Positions 50,904-62,045 are shown, counted from the first letter of the stretch. The stretch: DNA of 64,000 nt from Deltaproteobacteria bacterium (GCA_021372695.1 JAJFTY010000044.1:1-64000); one strand, 5' to 3'. The notes: generated by a model from the letters alone, not told the origin. Program-made: numbers and translations.

Positions 50904-52181
50904 ATGACGTTTTATGAACTATTCATCAGCCTGCGCTACCTGCGGGCGAGACGGAAACAGGTCTTCGTCTCCATCATCACTTTCATCTCGATCGCCGGGA
51001 TTTTTCTCGGCGTTGCGGCGCTGATCATCGTCCTGGCCGTGATGAACGGCTTCGAGACGGACCTGCGCAACAAGATCCTGGGGATCAACTCCCACGTCAT
51101 CGTGATGCCTTACACCGGCGCGATGCAGGATTATCCCCGGGTGATGAAGGAGGTCGTCCAGGTTCCGGGCGTCGCCGCCACCACCCCCTTCATCTACAGC
51201 CAGGCGATGCTGAAACACAGCGGCAACGTCACAGGCATCATCCTGCGCGGCCTCTCGACAGAGGATGCGCTGAAAGTGATCAACCTGGGCAAGATTCGGG
51301 AGGGCAGGTTCGAAGACCTGAACGAGGGAGCGAAGATTTCCGGTCTAAAGAGCGAACTCGAGGGCCTTCCCGGGATCCTGATCGGGCGCGAGCTCGCCAA
51401 GAACCTCGGGGTCTTTCTGCATGAGACGGTCCACGTCGTCTCCCCCTCCGGCGTTGCCACGCCGATGGGGATGGTCCCGAGGATGAAGCCCTTCCTCGTG
51501 GTCGGGATCTTCGAGTCCGGTTTCTTCGAATACGACTCGACGCTGGCCTACATCTCCCTCAAGAACTGCCAGGAGTTCCTGGGCATGGATGACATGGTGA
51601 CCGGGGTCGAGGTCCGGGTCGACGACATCTACCGGGCAGACAAAATCGCCAAGCAGATCGAGGCGAAACTGGGGTTCCCCTACTGGGGCCGGAACTGGAT
51701 GGAGATGAACAAGAACCTCTTCTCGGCCTTGAAGCTGGAGAAGAGGGTCATGTTCATCATCCTTTCCCTGATCGTGCTCGTCGCCGCCTTCAACATCATC
51801 AGCGCACTCATCATGATCGTGATGGAAAAGAACAAGGACATCGCCATCCTCAAGACCATGGGCGCAACCCGTTCGGCCATCATGAGGATCTTCATCCTTC
51901 AGGGGCTCGTCGTGGGGGCGATCGGCACCTTCCTCGGCTGTGTCGCGGGGCTGGCTGTCGCCTTCCACCTGGAGGCCATCTCCCGTTTCGTGGAGAATCT
52001 CTTCGGCTTCAAGATCCTGCCGGGCGACGTCTACTATCTGAGCGAGCTCCCCTCCCAGGTCAACTTCGGCGACGTGGGGATCATCATCCTGGGGACCCTC
52101 CTGATCAGCTTCATTTCGACGATCTACCCGTCCTGGAGGGCCTCACGGCTCGACCCGGCGGAGGCGTTGCGCTATGAATAA
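50904..52181 (+). CDS. lolC: Lipoprotein-releasing ABC transporter permease LolC/E
   Basis: A 425-residue inner-membrane permease that extracts outer-membrane lipoproteins and hands them to LolA. Four membrane helices are seen: one near residue 25-48 (ISIAGIFLGVAALIIVLAVMNGF) before a large periplasmic domain (50-270), and three at the C-terminus from about 285. FYELFISLRYLRARRKQVFVSIITFIS and TMGATRSAIMRIFILQGLVVGAIG are typical. A single LolC/E is present, so it probably forms a homodimer (LolF-like) with LolD. Confidence 0.92.
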   Translation: MTFYELFISLRYLRARRKQVFVSIITFISIAGIFLGVAALIIVLAVMNGFETDLRNKILGINSHVIVMPYTGAMQDYPRVMKEVVQVPGVAATTPFIYSQAMLKHSGNVTGIILRGLSTEDALKVINLGKIREGRFEDLNEGAKISGLKSELEGLPGILIGRELAKNLGVFLHETVHVVSPSGVATPMGMVPRMKPFLVVGIFESGFFEYDSTLAYISLKNCQEFLGMDDMVTGVEVRVDDIYRADKIAKQIEAKLGFPYWGRNWMEMNKNLFSALKLEKRVMFIILSLIVLVAAFNIISALIMIVMEKNKDIAILKTMGATRSAIMRIFILQGLVVGAIGTFLGCVAGLAVAFHLEAISRFVENLFGFKILPGDVYYLSELPSQVNFGDVGIIILGTLLISFISTIYPSWRASRLDPAEALRYE

Positions 52182-52202
52182 GGGCCGGGAAACGGAAAGC
52201 GC

Positions 52203-52874
52203 ATGATTCAGGTGAAGAATCTTCAGAAGACCTTCCTCAAGGACGGTCACCGGATCGAGGTCCTCAGGGGATTGGATTTCGACGTCGCCGCGGGAGGATC
52301 CCTGGCCATCGTCGGGGCCTCCGGGGCCGGAAAGAGCACACTGATCCACATCATCGGCACGCTCGACCATCCGACTGCCGGCGCCGTACTCTTCGACGGT
52401 GTCGACGTGTTCACCTGGCCGGAGAAGCAGTTGGCCGCCTTCCGGAACCGGAAGATCGGCTTTGTCTTCCAATTTCACAATCTTCTGCCCGAATTCACCG
52501 CGCTGGAAAATGTCATGATGCCGGCCCTCATCCAGCGGATGGCGAAAGCAGAAGCAAAGCGCCGCGCTGAAGAGATCCTCTGCGAGGTGGGACTGGCCGA
52601 CCGGATCACCCACAAACCCGGGGAACTCTCCGGGGGAGAGCAGCAGCGTGTGGCATTGGCCCGGGCGCTCATCCTGGCTCCGGAGATCCTGCTCGCGGAT
52701 GAACCTACGGGAAACCTTGACACGGAAACGGGAAAGAAGATAGAAGACATGCTGCTTGCTTTGAACCGGTCCAGACGGATCACCCTGATCGTGGTCACAC
52801 ACAACCCCTTGCTGGCCGACCGGATGTCCCAGCATATCGGTCTGCGCGACGGAAGGATTGATGCCCGTGAATAG
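52203..52874 (+). CDS. lolD: Lipoprotein-releasing ABC ATPase LolD
   Basis: The 223-residue ATPase has Walker [27 protein letters not shown] (near residue 40), Q-loop [20 protein letters not shown], the signature [16 protein letters not shown] with Walker [13 protein letters not shown]. Members of the LolD/MacB type are close in length. It directly follows the permease and overlaps the start of bamA by 14 bases. Confidence 0.94.
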   Translation: MIQVKNLQKTFLKDGHRIEVLRGLDFDVAAGGSLAIVGASGAGKSTLIHIIGTLDHPTAGAVLFDGVDVFTWPEKQLAAFRNRKIGFVFQFHNLLPEFTALENVMMPALIQRMAKAEAKRRAEEILCEVGLADRITHKPGELSGGEQQRVALARALILAPEILLADEPTGNLDTETGKKIEDMLLALNRSRRITLIVVTHNPLLADRMSQHIGLRDGRIDARE

Positions 52875-55521
52875 AAAGTTGTTTTTTGCATGCATCGCGA
52901 CGTTTCTGGTCTGGATCGCACCCGGACCGGCCCGAGGATTGGCAGCAGAGAACATCAAGAATGTCGCCCTATTTCCGTTTGAGGTCTACAGCACATCGGT
53001 CGAGAGAGCGGCGGAGCTCCAGGAGACGATCTACAAAGGCCTCGTAGCGGAGCTCCAGACGCTGAAAAGCCTCCACCTGGTCAGCCGGGACGAAATCAAG
53101 GCCGGTACCGAAGGGAAGCGCCTCAACGATGCCCTGATCATCGAGACGGGGAAAAAGGTGGGCGCCACCTATGCCGTTTGGGGAAGCGTCTCCGAATTCG
53201 GCGACCGGATCAGCGTCGATGCCCGACTGATCGACGTGCGGGGAGGCAAGGTCCTGCCGGGGGTCTATGTTCAGGGTCGCGGCCGGGAGAACCTGGGCGC
53301 CATTCTGACTCAGCTCCGGTCGGATATTCTGACCCGGATCGCTTCCGATGAGAGGATCGTCCGCGTCGAGTTCAAGGGGAACCGCAAGATCGAATCCAGC
53401 GCCATCAATCAGGTCATCAAAAGCGTACCCGGAAATATCTTTAACGATGCGGACCTTTCCGCCGACATCAAGTCCATCTTCAGGATGGGCTACTTCGACG
53501 ACGTTTCGGCGGAGGTGACGGACGTCCCGGAAGGAAAGGTGGTCACCTTCGTCGTGGAGGAAAAACCCCTGATTGCCGAGATCCGGATCCGGGGGAACAA
53601 GGCTGTGAAGAAGGACGACATCGAAGGCGCCATGAGCGTTCGCAGCCGTCAGACTGTGAATCCCGAAAAACTCACGGCCGACATGCAAAAGATCAAAGAC
53701 CTTTATGACAGCAAAGGCTTCTACAACGCCGAAATCGGCTATACGATCGAAAAGGCGGCGGGGGAACGGGATGTCAATGTCGTCGTCAATATCGTTGAAA
53801 ACGAAAAGCTCTTCATCCGGGAGATCGGCTTCGAGGGCAACCGGACCTTCACCTCCAAAGAGCTGAAGAACATGATGACCACCAACGAATGGGGCATCTT
53901 TCATTTCTTCACCGATTCCGGCCTCCTCAAGAAAGACCAGCTCAAGCAGGACATCGGGAAGCTCGGCGGCTTCTATATGAACAATGGATTCATCAACGTG
54001 CAGATCGGCGAACCGGTCATCACCTACGAACGGAACGGTATCAAGATCAAGATCCCCATCTCGGAGGGAAAGCAGTTCCGTGTCGGCAAGGTCGCCATCA
54101 CCGGCGACGAGCTCCAGACCCCCCGTGCAGACCTCCTCATCCGCCTGCAGATCCGCAAGAAGGATTTCTACGATCGCGAGGCGATCATGAAAGACATGGA
54201 CTACCTGACCCAGGTCAGCAACGACGAAGGCTACGCAGGCGCCGACATCGTTCCCCGGACCGAGCCGGATGAGAAGACTCAGACCGTCGACGTGACTTTC
54301 GACATCCGCAAGGGGCAGCTGGTCTATTTCAACAGGATCAACATTACCGGCAACAGCAAGACGAGAGACAAGGTGATCCGGCGCGAGCTTTCCGTGGTCG
54401 AGGGAACCCTTTACAGCCGGACCAGACTCAAGAACAGCTACATGGCCCTCAACCAGTTGCGCTATTTCGAAGAGATCGATTTCCAGAGCGAGAAGGGTCC
54501 CGACGAGACCTTGACGGATGTGAACATCCGGGTCAAGGAGAAAGCGACCGGGATCTTCAGCGTCGGCGCAGGCTACAGCGCGCTCGACCATGCGGTCGTT
54601 TCCGCTCAGGTCTCCCAGCAGAACCTCTTCGGCCGGGGCCAGATATTGAGCCTCAAGGCGAGCATCGGCTCCAGTTCCCAGCTCTACGACATCTCCTTCA
54701 CGGAGCCCTGGCTCTTCGACATGCCGCTTTGGAGCAAGGCCGACATCTGGAATCTCTACCGCGAGTACGATACCTACAATCTCGACTCCAGAGGATTCGG
54801 GGCAACCCTGGGCTATCCCCTCTGGCCTTATGTGACCGGCTACGTCGGATACCGCCTTTCGACCAACAACGTCAAGGACATCCTGTCCGGGGCCTCCTAC
54901 TACATCCAGAAACAGGCGGGCGAGACAACCAGCAGCGGTGTGACCTTCACCCTGGCCAGGGATTCGACGGACGACCAGATCTTCCCCTCCACCGGTTCGC
55001 GCAACAGCGCCTCTGTGGAATATACCGGCGGCCCATTCCTGGGCGATGTCAGCTACACCCGTTACGGGGCTTCCTCCGCCTGGTTCTTTCCCCTTCCCCT
55101 GGATACGGTCATCGGCGCCCGTGCAAGGATAGGGGCAATTAAGGGCAACGAGGGGAAAGATGTGCCGATCTATGAGAGATACTATCTCGGGGGGATCGGC
55201 ACCCTCAGAGGGCTCCGGTCGGTCGGGCCGACCGATCCGGCCACGGGAGAAGTGATCGGCGGACTCTCGATGCTCTGCTTCAACTTCGATTATGTCTTCC
55301 CACTGATCAAGAACGCCGGCATGAAAGGGGTCCTCTTCTTCGACACGGGCAATACCTGGGAGGAGGGCATTCATCTCAACGATATGCGGAAGACGGCCGG
55401 CATCGGCATCCGCTGGTATTCGCCCATCGGCCCGCTCCGTCTCGAGTGGGGTTACGTTCTGGACCGGAAGGAAGATGAATCTCCCAGCCGTTGGGAGTTC
55501 ACGATCGGAATGTTCATGTAG
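52861..55521 (+). CDS. bamA: Outer-membrane protein assembly factor BamA with extra N-terminal domain
   Basis: BamA inserts beta-barrel proteins into the outer membrane. The 886-residue chain from ATG 52861 has a signal peptide, then about 130 residues ([20 protein letters not shown] to [11 protein letters not shown]) resembling TolB-N/FlgT-like folds that standard BamA lacks. Five POTRA domains follow (about residues 160-560: [43 protein letters not shown] and [15 protein letters not shown]). The 16-strand barrel carries the lid motif [14 protein letters not shown] (VRGF-like). The C-terminus EFTIGMFM differs from the usual aromatic end. The typical BamA is about 800 residues. Confidence 0.92.
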   Translation: MPVNRKLFFACIATFLVWIAPGPARGLAAENIKNVALFPFEVYSTSVERAAELQETIYKGLVAELQTLKSLHLVSRDEIKAGTEGKRLNDALIIETGKKVGATYAVWGSVSEFGDRISVDARLIDVRGGKVLPGVYVQGRGRENLGAILTQLRSDILTRIASDERIVRVEFKGNRKIESSAINQVIKSVPGNIFNDADLSADIKSIFRMGYFDDVSAEVTDVPEGKVVTFVVEEKPLIAEIRIRGNKAVKKDDIEGAMSVRSRQTVNPEKLTADMQKIKDLYDSKGFYNAEIGYTIEKAAGERDVNVVVNIVENEKLFIREIGFEGNRTFTSKELKNMMTTNEWGIFHFFTDSGLLKKDQLKQDIGKLGGFYMNNGFINVQIGEPVITYERNGIKIKIPISEGKQFRVGKVAITGDELQTPRADLLIRLQIRKKDFYDREAIMKDMDYLTQVSNDEGYAGADIVPRTEPDEKTQTVDVTFDIRKGQLVYFNRINITGNSKTRDKVIRRELSVVEGTLYSRTRLKNSYMALNQLRYFEEIDFQSEKGPDETLTDVNIRVKEKATGIFSVGAGYSALDHAVVSAQVSQQNLFGRGQILSLKASIGSSSQLYDISFTEPWLFDMPLWSKADIWNLYREYDTYNLDSRGFGATLGYPLWPYVTGYVGYRLSTNNVKDILSGASYYIQKQAGETTSSGVTFTLARDSTDDQIFPSTGSRNSASVEYTGGPFLGDVSYTRYGASSAWFFPLPLDTVIGARARIGAIKGNEGKDVPIYERYYLGGIGTLRGLRSVGPTDPATGEVIGGLSMLCFNFDYVFPLIKNAGMKGVLFFDTGNTWEEGIHLNDMRKTAGIGIRWYSPIGPLRLEWGYVLDRKEDESPSRWEFTIGMFM

Positions 55522-55587
55522 AGAAACCGGAAGGCCAAAGGAGCGCCTTCTTTACGATCATCAACGCACAGGAAAGGGGATTGTTTC

Positions 55588-56121
55588 ATGAAAGTGTTTA
55601 AATGGTTCATCTCAGGCATTGTGATACTGGCCATCGCCATCGCGGCCTCTCCCGCTTCGGCGTCTGAAAAAACGGGTTTTGTGGATATCCGGGAGATCAT
55701 GCTCACCTCCGCCGCCGGCAAGAAGGCGGCCGAGGATTTCAAGAAGTCCTTTGAGAAGAACAAGGCTGCCATCCAAGAAAAGGAGGCCGATCTCAAGAAG
55801 CTCAAGGATGACCTCGAAAAGCAGCGGACGCTCCTCAAGGAAGAGGTCATGAAGGAGAGGGAACTCGCTTACCAGAAGAAATTCCGGGACTATCAACTTT
55901 TGGTCAAGGACTCCAACGAAGAACTCCAGGCCAAGGACCAGGATCTCTCGAAGAAATTGATCCCCGAGATCCTAAAACTGGTTCAGGCCATCGGCGAAAA
56001 GGAAAAATTCAGCATGATCGTGGACATCAGCACGGTTCCGCTGGCCTATTACTCGAAAGAGAACGATTTGACCAAAAGGGTCATCGAGGAGTTCAACAAG
56101 ACTTACAAACCCAAGAAGTGA
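55588..56121 (+). CDS. skp: Periplasmic chaperone Skp/OmpH
   Basis: The 177-residue Skp has a signal peptide ([25 protein letters not shown]), a trimerisation core start [23 protein letters not shown] and a long coiled coil (residues 45-125). It holds unfolded outer-membrane proteins for BamA, and its place between bamA and lpxD is the standard one. The paralogue at 25405 is similar along its length. Confidence 0.92.
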   Translation: MKVFKWFISGIVILAIAIAASPASASEKTGFVDIREIMLTSAAGKKAAEDFKKSFEKNKAAIQEKEADLKKLKDDLEKQRTLLKEEVMKERELAYQKKFRDYQLLVKDSNEELQAKDQDLSKKLIPEILKLVQAIGEKEKFSMIVDISTVPLAYYSKENDLTKRVIEEFNKTYKPKK

Positions 56122-56156
56122 GGCCAGAGGAGCCAGGGTCCGAGGAAAATTGTGCA

Positions 56157-57194
56157 TTGAAGAAGACACTGAATGAAATTGCCGCTTTTCTGGGCGGTAC
56201 CGTCCACGGCGACGGCGACGTCGTGATCGAACGGATCTTCGGCATCGAGGAGGCAGGCCCCGGTGATCTCACTTTCGTGGCCAACCCGAAATACCGGAAG
56301 ATGATGGAGACGACTGCCGCAAGCGCCGTCCTGGTCACCCCGGGAACGGTCTGCGCGGGGAAAAACCTGCTCGTCGTCGAGGCCCCCTACGTCGCGCTGG
56401 GCCGCCTGCTCGCGCTTTTTTATCCCGAGGATGAAGAGGTCGCGGGAATCTCCGCGGGGGCGACCGTCGAAGCGGGTGCGGAGATCTCTCCGGAGGCCAC
56501 GGTCTATCCCGGCGCCCATGTCTGCCGCGGCGCCCGGGTCGGGAAACGGGCCGTCCTCTATCCCGGGGTCTTCATCGGCCGGGAGGCCGTAATCGGCGAT
56601 GGCTCGGTCCTCTATCCGGGCGTAACCGTGTACCGGCGCTGCCGGATCGGCGAGAGGGTCGTTCTCCATGCCGGCGTGGTCGTCGGCGGCGACGGGTTCG
56701 GGTTCGCCCTGCCCGGGCAGGAAAACCGGAAGATTCCGCAGGTCGGCTTCGTCCAGATCGACGACGACGTGGAGATCGGCGCCAACACGACCATCGACCG
56801 GGGCACCCTCGGCCGGACGTGGATTCAGCGGGGGGTGAAAATCGACAACCTCGTCCAGATCGCCCATAACGTGGTGATCGGGGAGAACGCCATCATCGTC
56901 GCCCAGGTGGGCATCTCGGGCAGCGCACAATTGGGCAGGGGGGTCATCATCGGCGGCCAGGTGGGGATCGTGGGGCACATCCGGATCGGGGACGGCGTCA
57001 TGGCGGCCGCCCGGGCCGGAATCCACAAGGACGTTCCCCCGGGACAGATCGTCAGCGGAGCGCCCCACATGCCGCACCGGGAGTGGCTGAAGATGGAGGC
57101 CAGCCTCCCGAAAATCCCGGAGATGCGGGAGACCCTTGCCGCGCTTCAGCGGCGGGTTCTCGCCCTGGAGAAACAAGAGAAGGAGAAATCATGA
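56157..57194 (+). CDS. lpxD: UDP-3-O-(3-hydroxyacyl)glucosamine N-acyltransferase LpxD
   Basis: LpxD adds the second acyl chain in lipid A synthesis. From TTG 56157 (GAGGAAA upstream; [14 protein letters not shown]) it is 345 residues. The N-terminal uridine-binding domain is followed by the left-handed beta helix of hexapeptide repeats. The catalytic His lies in [16 protein letters not shown] (near residue 245). [42 protein letters not shown] is diagnostic. A GTG at 56118 would overlap skp. The stop overlaps lpxA (ATGA). Confidence 0.93.
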   Translation: MKKTLNEIAAFLGGTVHGDGDVVIERIFGIEEAGPGDLTFVANPKYRKMMETTAASAVLVTPGTVCAGKNLLVVEAPYVALGRLLALFYPEDEEVAGISAGATVEAGAEISPEATVYPGAHVCRGARVGKRAVLYPGVFIGREAVIGDGSVLYPGVTVYRRCRIGERVVLHAGVVVGGDGFGFALPGQENRKIPQVGFVQIDDDVEIGANTTIDRGTLGRTWIQRGVKIDNLVQIAHNVVIGENAIIVAQVGISGSAQLGRGVIIGGQVGIVGHIRIGDGVMAAARAGIHKDVPPGQIVSGAPHMPHREWLKMEASLPKIPEMRETLAALQRRVLALEKQEKEKS

Positions 57195-57964
57195 AGATCC
57201 ATCCCACGGCGGTCATCTCCCCCGATGCGACACTCGCGGAGGGGGTGGAAGTGGGACCGTACAGCATCATCGGACCCGACGTGCACGTCGGCAAGAATAC
57301 TCAGATCGGCCCCCACGTGGTCATCGAGACCCAGACCGATATCGGAGAGGACAACCGGATCGCCCAGTTCGCGTCGATCGGCGGGCCGCCGCAGGACCTG
57401 AAGTATCGGGGAGAGAAGACGCGGGTCGTCATCGGCAACCGCAACACCATCAAAGAGTATGTGACGATCAACCGGTCGACCACCGCGGACATCGGGGTCA
57501 CCATCATCGGCGATGATAACCTCCTGATGGCCTATTGCCATGTCGCCCACAACTGCAAGCTGGGGAACCATGTCATCATGTCCAACGCGGTGAACCTCGG
57601 CGGCCACATCCACGTGGAGGACTACGCGATCATCGGTGGGATGACGGGCGTCCACCAGTTCACCCGGATCGGCGCCCACTGCATCATCGGCGGCGCCTCG
57701 GCGGTGAACAAGGACATCCCCCCCTTCGTCACGGCCTCCGGGAATTTCGCCAAGCTCTACGGCCTCAACATCATCGGGCTGAAGCGGCGGGGCTTCCCCG
57801 ACGAAACCATCGCCGCCCTGAAGGAGGCCTACCGGATCGTTTTCCGTTCCAGACTCCTGCTCGCCGCAGCCATCCGGAAGGTCGAACAGGAGGTGGCGGA
57901 CCTGCCGGAGGTCAGGCACTTCCTGGATTTCATCCGAAAATCGGAAAGAGGGATCTGCCGCTAA
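57191..57964 (+). CDS. lpxA: UDP-N-acetylglucosamine O-acyltransferase LpxA
   Basis: LpxA is the first enzyme of lipid A synthesis, acylating the 3-position of UDP-GlcNAc (or the 3-amine of a GlcNAc3N derivative). The 257-residue chain has hexapeptide repeats with the catalytic His in [17 protein letters not shown] and the LpxA tail [17 protein letters not shown]. Start ATG 57191 overlaps the lpxD stop. Next to it lies a GnnA-like gene, so the substrate may be the 3-amino sugar. fabZ, usually between lpxD and lpxA, is absent. Confidence 0.94.
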   Translation: MKIHPTAVISPDATLAEGVEVGPYSIIGPDVHVGKNTQIGPHVVIETQTDIGEDNRIAQFASIGGPPQDLKYRGEKTRVVIGNRNTIKEYVTINRSTTADIGVTIIGDDNLLMAYCHVAHNCKLGNHVIMSNAVNLGGHIHVEDYAIIGGMTGVHQFTRIGAHCIIGGASAVNKDIPPFVTASGNFAKLYGLNIIGLKRRGFPDETIAALKEAYRIVFRSRLLLAAAIRKVEQEVADLPEVRHFLDFIRKSERGICR

Positions 57965-57989
57965 CCGCGGGTCCCCGGTCAGGACTTGA

Positions 57990-58994
57990 ATGGACAGGAT
58001 CAGAGTCGGCGTGGTGGGGACCGGTCATCTGGGCCGCTACCATCTTCAGAAATACACGATGATCCCCGAATGCCGGGTCGTCGGCGTCGCCGACCTCTCG
58101 GAAGAGAACGCGCGGAAAGCCGCTGCCGGCATCGATTGCGAGATCATGACGGACTACCGCGGACTTCTGGGGAAGGTCGACGCCGTCTCTATCGCCGTGC
58201 CGACCGGCGCCCACCATGAGGTCGCCTCGGTCTTTCTGAAGGCGGGGGTGGACGTCCTGCTGGAGAAGCCGATCGCCACGACGATTGCCGAGGCGGATGA
58301 GTTGCTCGCCCTTGCCCAGGCAAAGGAGCTCATTTTCCAGATCGGTTTCGTCGAACGGTTCAACCCGGCCATCACGGCCCTCCGGTCCGTGATGGGCACA
58401 CCCCTCTTCATCGAATCCCATCGGCTCCACCCCTTTTTCGAACGCGGCACGGACGTGGATGTCATTCTCGACCTGATGGTCCACGATCTGGACATCATCC
58501 TCCATTTCGTCCGCTCCCGGGTGGAGACCGTGGATGCGGTCGGAGTGTCCGTCCTCTCGGACAAGGTGGATATCGCCAACGCGCGCCTGACCTTTGCCGG
58601 CGGCTGTGTGGCCAACATCACCGCGAGCCGGGTCACGGGGAAGGTCATGCAGAAGATCCGCTTCTTCGGACTCGACGGGTACCATGCCGTGGACTTCGGC
58701 AAGCGGGAACTCGTCTCCCTGGGCCGGCGAAAGGGCAACGACGGCCAAATCGAAATCACGGAAAACCCCGTCAAGGTTCAGGCAGCGGATCCGCTGGAGG
58801 AGGAGATCCGCGCTTTTGTCCGCGCCGTGGCCGGCCGGACTCCGCCGCCGGTATCGGGAAAGGAGGGCCGCGACGCGCTGGAACTGGCCCTCCGCATCAA
58901 CGAAGCGATCGTGCGCAACCGGGAGAAGGCCGCCCTCCTCGCCGATGGAGCGCCGACCGACGGGACGGCCATGAAAGGACGGATGAAGCCGTGA
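57990..58994 (+). CDS. Gfo/Idh/MocA oxidoreductase (GnnA-like) within the lpx operon
   Basis: A 334-residue NAD(P)-dependent sugar dehydrogenase. The Rossmann motif is RVGVVGTGHLGRYHLQKY, and VLLEKPIATTIAEADELLALA (EKP, catalytic Lys) and VHDLDIILHFV (dehydratase-like HD) are typical of the family. GnnA oxidises UDP-GlcNAc at C3 so that GnnB can aminate it, which leads to amide-linked lipid A. Location between lpxA and lpxB fits that role, but no GnnB aminotransferase is next to it. Such genes also lie in lpx operons of deltaproteobacteria without proof of function. Confidence 0.78.
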   Translation: MDRIRVGVVGTGHLGRYHLQKYTMIPECRVVGVADLSEENARKAAAGIDCEIMTDYRGLLGKVDAVSIAVPTGAHHEVASVFLKAGVDVLLEKPIATTIAEADELLALAQAKELIFQIGFVERFNPAITALRSVMGTPLFIESHRLHPFFERGTDVDVILDLMVHDLDIILHFVRSRVETVDAVGVSVLSDKVDIANARLTFAGGCVANITASRVTGKVMQKIRFFGLDGYHAVDFGKRELVSLGRRKGNDGQIEITENPVKVQAADPLEEEIRAFVRAVAGRTPPPVSGKEGRDALELALRINEAIVRNREKAALLADGAPTDGTAMKGRMKP

Positions 58995-60124
58995 CACGGA
59001 GGGTCATGATCGTGGCCGGAGAGGCCTCGGGTGACCTCCACGGGGGCAACCTGGTCCGGGCGATGCGCCGTATCGATCCGGAGCTCTCCTTCTATGGCGT
59101 GGGGGGGAAACGGATGGAGGCGGCCGGCGTCGAGCTCCTCGCCGATGCTGCCGATATGGCCGTGGTGGGGTTCACCGAGGTGGCCGTCAAGCTCGGAATG
59201 ATCCTGCGGGTCATGCGGCGTCTGAAGGCATCACTTCTGGAGAAGAGACCCGACCTCGTCATCCTGATCGACTACCCGGACTTCAACCTGACCGTCGCCC
59301 GTGCAGCCAGGAAGCGGGGGGTCAAGGTTCTCTACTATATCAGTCCTCAGGTGTGGGCCTGGCGGAAGGGACGGATCGAGGCCATCCGGAAGACCGTGGA
59401 CCGGATGGTTGTCATCCTTCCCTTCGAAGAGGAGTTCTACCGGAATGCCGGCGTGGACGTCACCTTTGTCGGACATCCGCTCCTGGACGAGGTGCGCAAG
59501 AAATATCCGCGCCCGGAAGCGATCAAGCGCTTCGGCCTGCGGGACGATGCCGTCACGATCGCTCTCCTCCCGGGGAGCCGCCGAAGCGAGGTGGCCGCCC
59601 TGCTGCCGGAGATGCTCCGGGCCTGCCGGATCCTGATGGACAAGATTTCCCCGCTCCAGTTCGTATTGCCGATCGCCCCGACGCTCGACCCCGTTTTCGT
59701 CCGCAGCATTCTCGGGCAATTTGCCGTACGGGTCAGCCTGATCCGGGACGAGATCTACGACGTCATCGGCATCGCCGACGCGGCGATCGTCGCCTCCGGC
59801 ACGGCCACACTGGAAACCGCTCTCCTGGAGACCCCGATGGTCGTCGTTTACAAAGTCTCCGGCGTCTCCTACGCCATCGGAAGAAGATTCATCCGGGTGA
59901 ACCACATCAGCCTAGTGAATCTCATCGCCGGCAATGCCGTCGTCCCCGAACTGATCCAGGCGGAGGCCAACCCGGAACGCATCGCCGCAGAGATCAGGAG
60001 TCTCGTCACCATCCGGGGAAAGGCCAAAGAGATGAAGGCGGCTCTGGCCATGATCCGGGGGAAACTGGGTACCCCGGGCGCATCGCAGCGGACCGCGCGG
60101 ATCGCCTGCGACATGCTTCAATAG
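58991..60124 (+). CDS. lpxB: Lipid-A-disaccharide synthase LpxB
   Basis: LpxB joins lipid X and UDP-diacylglucosamine to the disaccharide. The 377-residue GT-B enzyme starts at GTG 58991, overlapping the previous stop by four bases. It shows VMIVAGEASGDLHGGNLVRAM, FYGVGGKRMEAAG, LVILIDYPDFNLTVARAARKRG, VLYYISPQVWAWRKGRI and LLPGSRRSEVAALLPEML, all LpxB signatures. Confidence 0.95.
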   Translation: MTRRVMIVAGEASGDLHGGNLVRAMRRIDPELSFYGVGGKRMEAAGVELLADAADMAVVGFTEVAVKLGMILRVMRRLKASLLEKRPDLVILIDYPDFNLTVARAARKRGVKVLYYISPQVWAWRKGRIEAIRKTVDRMVVILPFEEEFYRNAGVDVTFVGHPLLDEVRKKYPRPEAIKRFGLRDDAVTIALLPGSRRSEVAALLPEMLRACRILMDKISPLQFVLPIAPTLDPVFVRSILGQFAVRVSLIRDEIYDVIGIADAAIVASGTATLETALLETPMVVVYKVSGVSYAIGRRFIRVNHISLVNLIAGNAVVPELIQAEANPERIAAEIRSLVTIRGKAKEMKAALAMIRGKLGTPGASQRTARIACDMLQ

Positions 60125-60136
60125 GAGATTGATTCT

Positions 60137-61897
60137 TTGGATATTTTCAAGAGGCTCCTGAAACTGGCCAAGCCGCACACCCTGAAGTTCGGCGTGGCCA
60201 TGGTCTGTATGCTCGTCGTCGGCGCAACGACGTCGGCACTCGCCTTCCTGGTCAAGCCGACTTTGGACGAGATTTTTCTCAAGCAGAATGCGGCGACGCT
60301 CAAATGGATCCCGCTCGCGATCATCGGCATCTACCTGATCAAGGGGGGATGCAACTACGCCCAGACGATCCTGATGAACTTCATCGGCCTCCGGATCGTC
60401 GCCGACCTGCGGGCGAATCTCTACCGGACGATCCAGCTCCAGCCGCTCTCCTTCTTCACCCGGAATCCGACGGGGACGCTCATGTCCCGGATTACCAACG
60501 ACGTCGCCTTCATCCAGAGCGCCGTGTCGGAGGCGATCACGGCCCTCCTGAAGGACACCTCCACCCTGATCTGCCTCATCTTCGTCATCTTCTACAGGGA
60601 TTGGCAGCTCGCCATCATCGCCATGTTCATCTTTCCTCTGGCCGTCTACCCCATCGCCAAATTCGGCCAGAAGATGCGGCACGTGGCGACCCGGACCCAG
60701 GTCACTCTGGGAAGCCTCACCTCACTGCTCCAGGAGACCATCTCCGGAACCCGGATCGTCAAAGCCTTCAGCATGGAGGAGTACGAAAACAACCGTTTTT
60801 CCACGGAAAACGAACGCCTGTTCCGGCTCTCCCTGAAGACGGTCTCCATCAACGCCATCTCCAGCCCCTTCATGGAATTCCTCGGGGGGCTCGGCATTGC
60901 CGCCATCATCTTCTACGGCGGCTACCAGGTGATCAACGGCCACTCTTCGCCGGGGACCTTCTTCTCCTTCCTGGCCGCCCTGATCATGCTCTACGAGCCG
61001 GTCAAAAGGCTGACCAACGTGAACAACACGATCCAGCAGGGAATTGCCGGCGCCGAGCGGGTCTTCGGCGTCATCGACCTGGTCCCGGAGATCCGGAACC
61101 GTCCCGATGCCGGCCTCCTTCCCCGGATCTCGCGGGAGATCGAAATCCGGGATGTCACGTTCTGCTACGAGAAGACACCCGTCCTGAAGAACATATCGCT
61201 CACCATCCGGGCCGGCGAGGTGGTCGCGTTCGTGGGGATGAGCGGCGGCGGAAAGACGACGCTCGTCAACCTGATCCCCCGCTTCTACGACGTCACTTCG
61301 GGGGCGATCCTCATCGACGGCCGGGACATCCGCGACGTCACCATCGAATCACTCCGCGGGCAGGTCGCCATCGTGACGCAGCAGACCATCCTCTTCAACG
61401 ACACGGTGCGCAACAACATCGCCTATGGCAACATCGTCAGGACGGAAGAGGAGATCGTTGCCGCGGCGAAAGCCGCCAACGCCCACGACTTCATCTCCCG
61501 CCTTCCCAAGGGATACGACACCCTGATCGGCGAACAGGGAACGAAGCTCTCCGGCGGTGAGCGTCAGCGGATCTCCATCGCCCGCGCACTGCTCAAGGAC
61601 GCCCCGATCCTGATCCTCGACGAGGCGACCTCCTCCCTCGATTCCGAAGCGGAGATCGAGGTCCAGGACGCCCTGGAAAACCTCATGAAGGGCCGAACCA
61701 CGCTTGTGATCGCCCACCGCCTCTCGACGATCCGCAACGCCGACCGGATCATCGTTCTGGTGAACGGGGAGATCCGCGAGGAGGGGACCCACGAATACCT
61801 CCTCGCCTGCCAGGGAGAGTACTGCCGCCTTTACAACATGCAGTTCAAGGAAAACGGGCGGGCCTCCGGAGAACCGGCGGCGAACGGCGCCGGCTGA
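60137..61897 (+). CDS. msbA: Lipid A export ABC transporter MsbA
   Basis: A 586-residue ABC half-transporter flipping lipid A across the inner membrane. The six-helix membrane domain covers residues about 15-310. The nucleotide-binding domain follows with Walker A VGMSGGGKTTLV (near residue 370), signature KLSGGERQRISIARALL and Walker B ILILDEATSSLDSEAE. The start is TTG 60137 (AGGAG upstream), and it directly follows lpxB. Downstream lie lpxK and lpxL, the usual order. Confidence 0.93.
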   Translation: MDIFKRLLKLAKPHTLKFGVAMVCMLVVGATTSALAFLVKPTLDEIFLKQNAATLKWIPLAIIGIYLIKGGCNYAQTILMNFIGLRIVADLRANLYRTIQLQPLSFFTRNPTGTLMSRITNDVAFIQSAVSEAITALLKDTSTLICLIFVIFYRDWQLAIIAMFIFPLAVYPIAKFGQKMRHVATRTQVTLGSLTSLLQETISGTRIVKAFSMEEYENNRFSTENERLFRLSLKTVSINAISSPFMEFLGGLGIAAIIFYGGYQVINGHSSPGTFFSFLAALIMLYEPVKRLTNVNNTIQQGIAGAERVFGVIDLVPEIRNRPDAGLLPRISREIEIRDVTFCYEKTPVLKNISLTIRAGEVVAFVGMSGGGKTTLVNLIPRFYDVTSGAILIDGRDIRDVTIESLRGQVAIVTQQTILFNDTVRNNIAYGNIVRTEEEIVAAAKAANAHDFISRLPKGYDTLIGEQGTKLSGGERQRISIARALLKDAPILILDEATSSLDSEAEIEVQDALENLMKGRTTLVIAHRLSTIRNADRIIVLVNGEIREEGTHEYLLACQGEYCRLYNMQFKENGRASGEPAANGAG

Positions 61898-62045
61898 TGC
61901 CGGGATGGGGAATCGGATGACGGCAACGCCATTTGCCGATGGCGCTGGACATTTTTCGACCGAAAAACCTCCAATGCGCCCCCTGCAAAGGCATTTCCCG
62001 CCATCTGGACGGGTAATGTAAGGTCTTCAAGGATGGGAGGGCACT
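61898..62045. other. Gap between msbA and lpxK
   Basis: About 150 bases in the operon without a gene. I see no strong terminator in it, so lpxK is probably read from the same transcript. Confidence 0.35.

Noticed and set aside
52969..55374. An 801-codon open frame on the minus strand inside bamA
   Set aside because: Mirror of the codon bias of bamA; no start signals and no recognisable domain.
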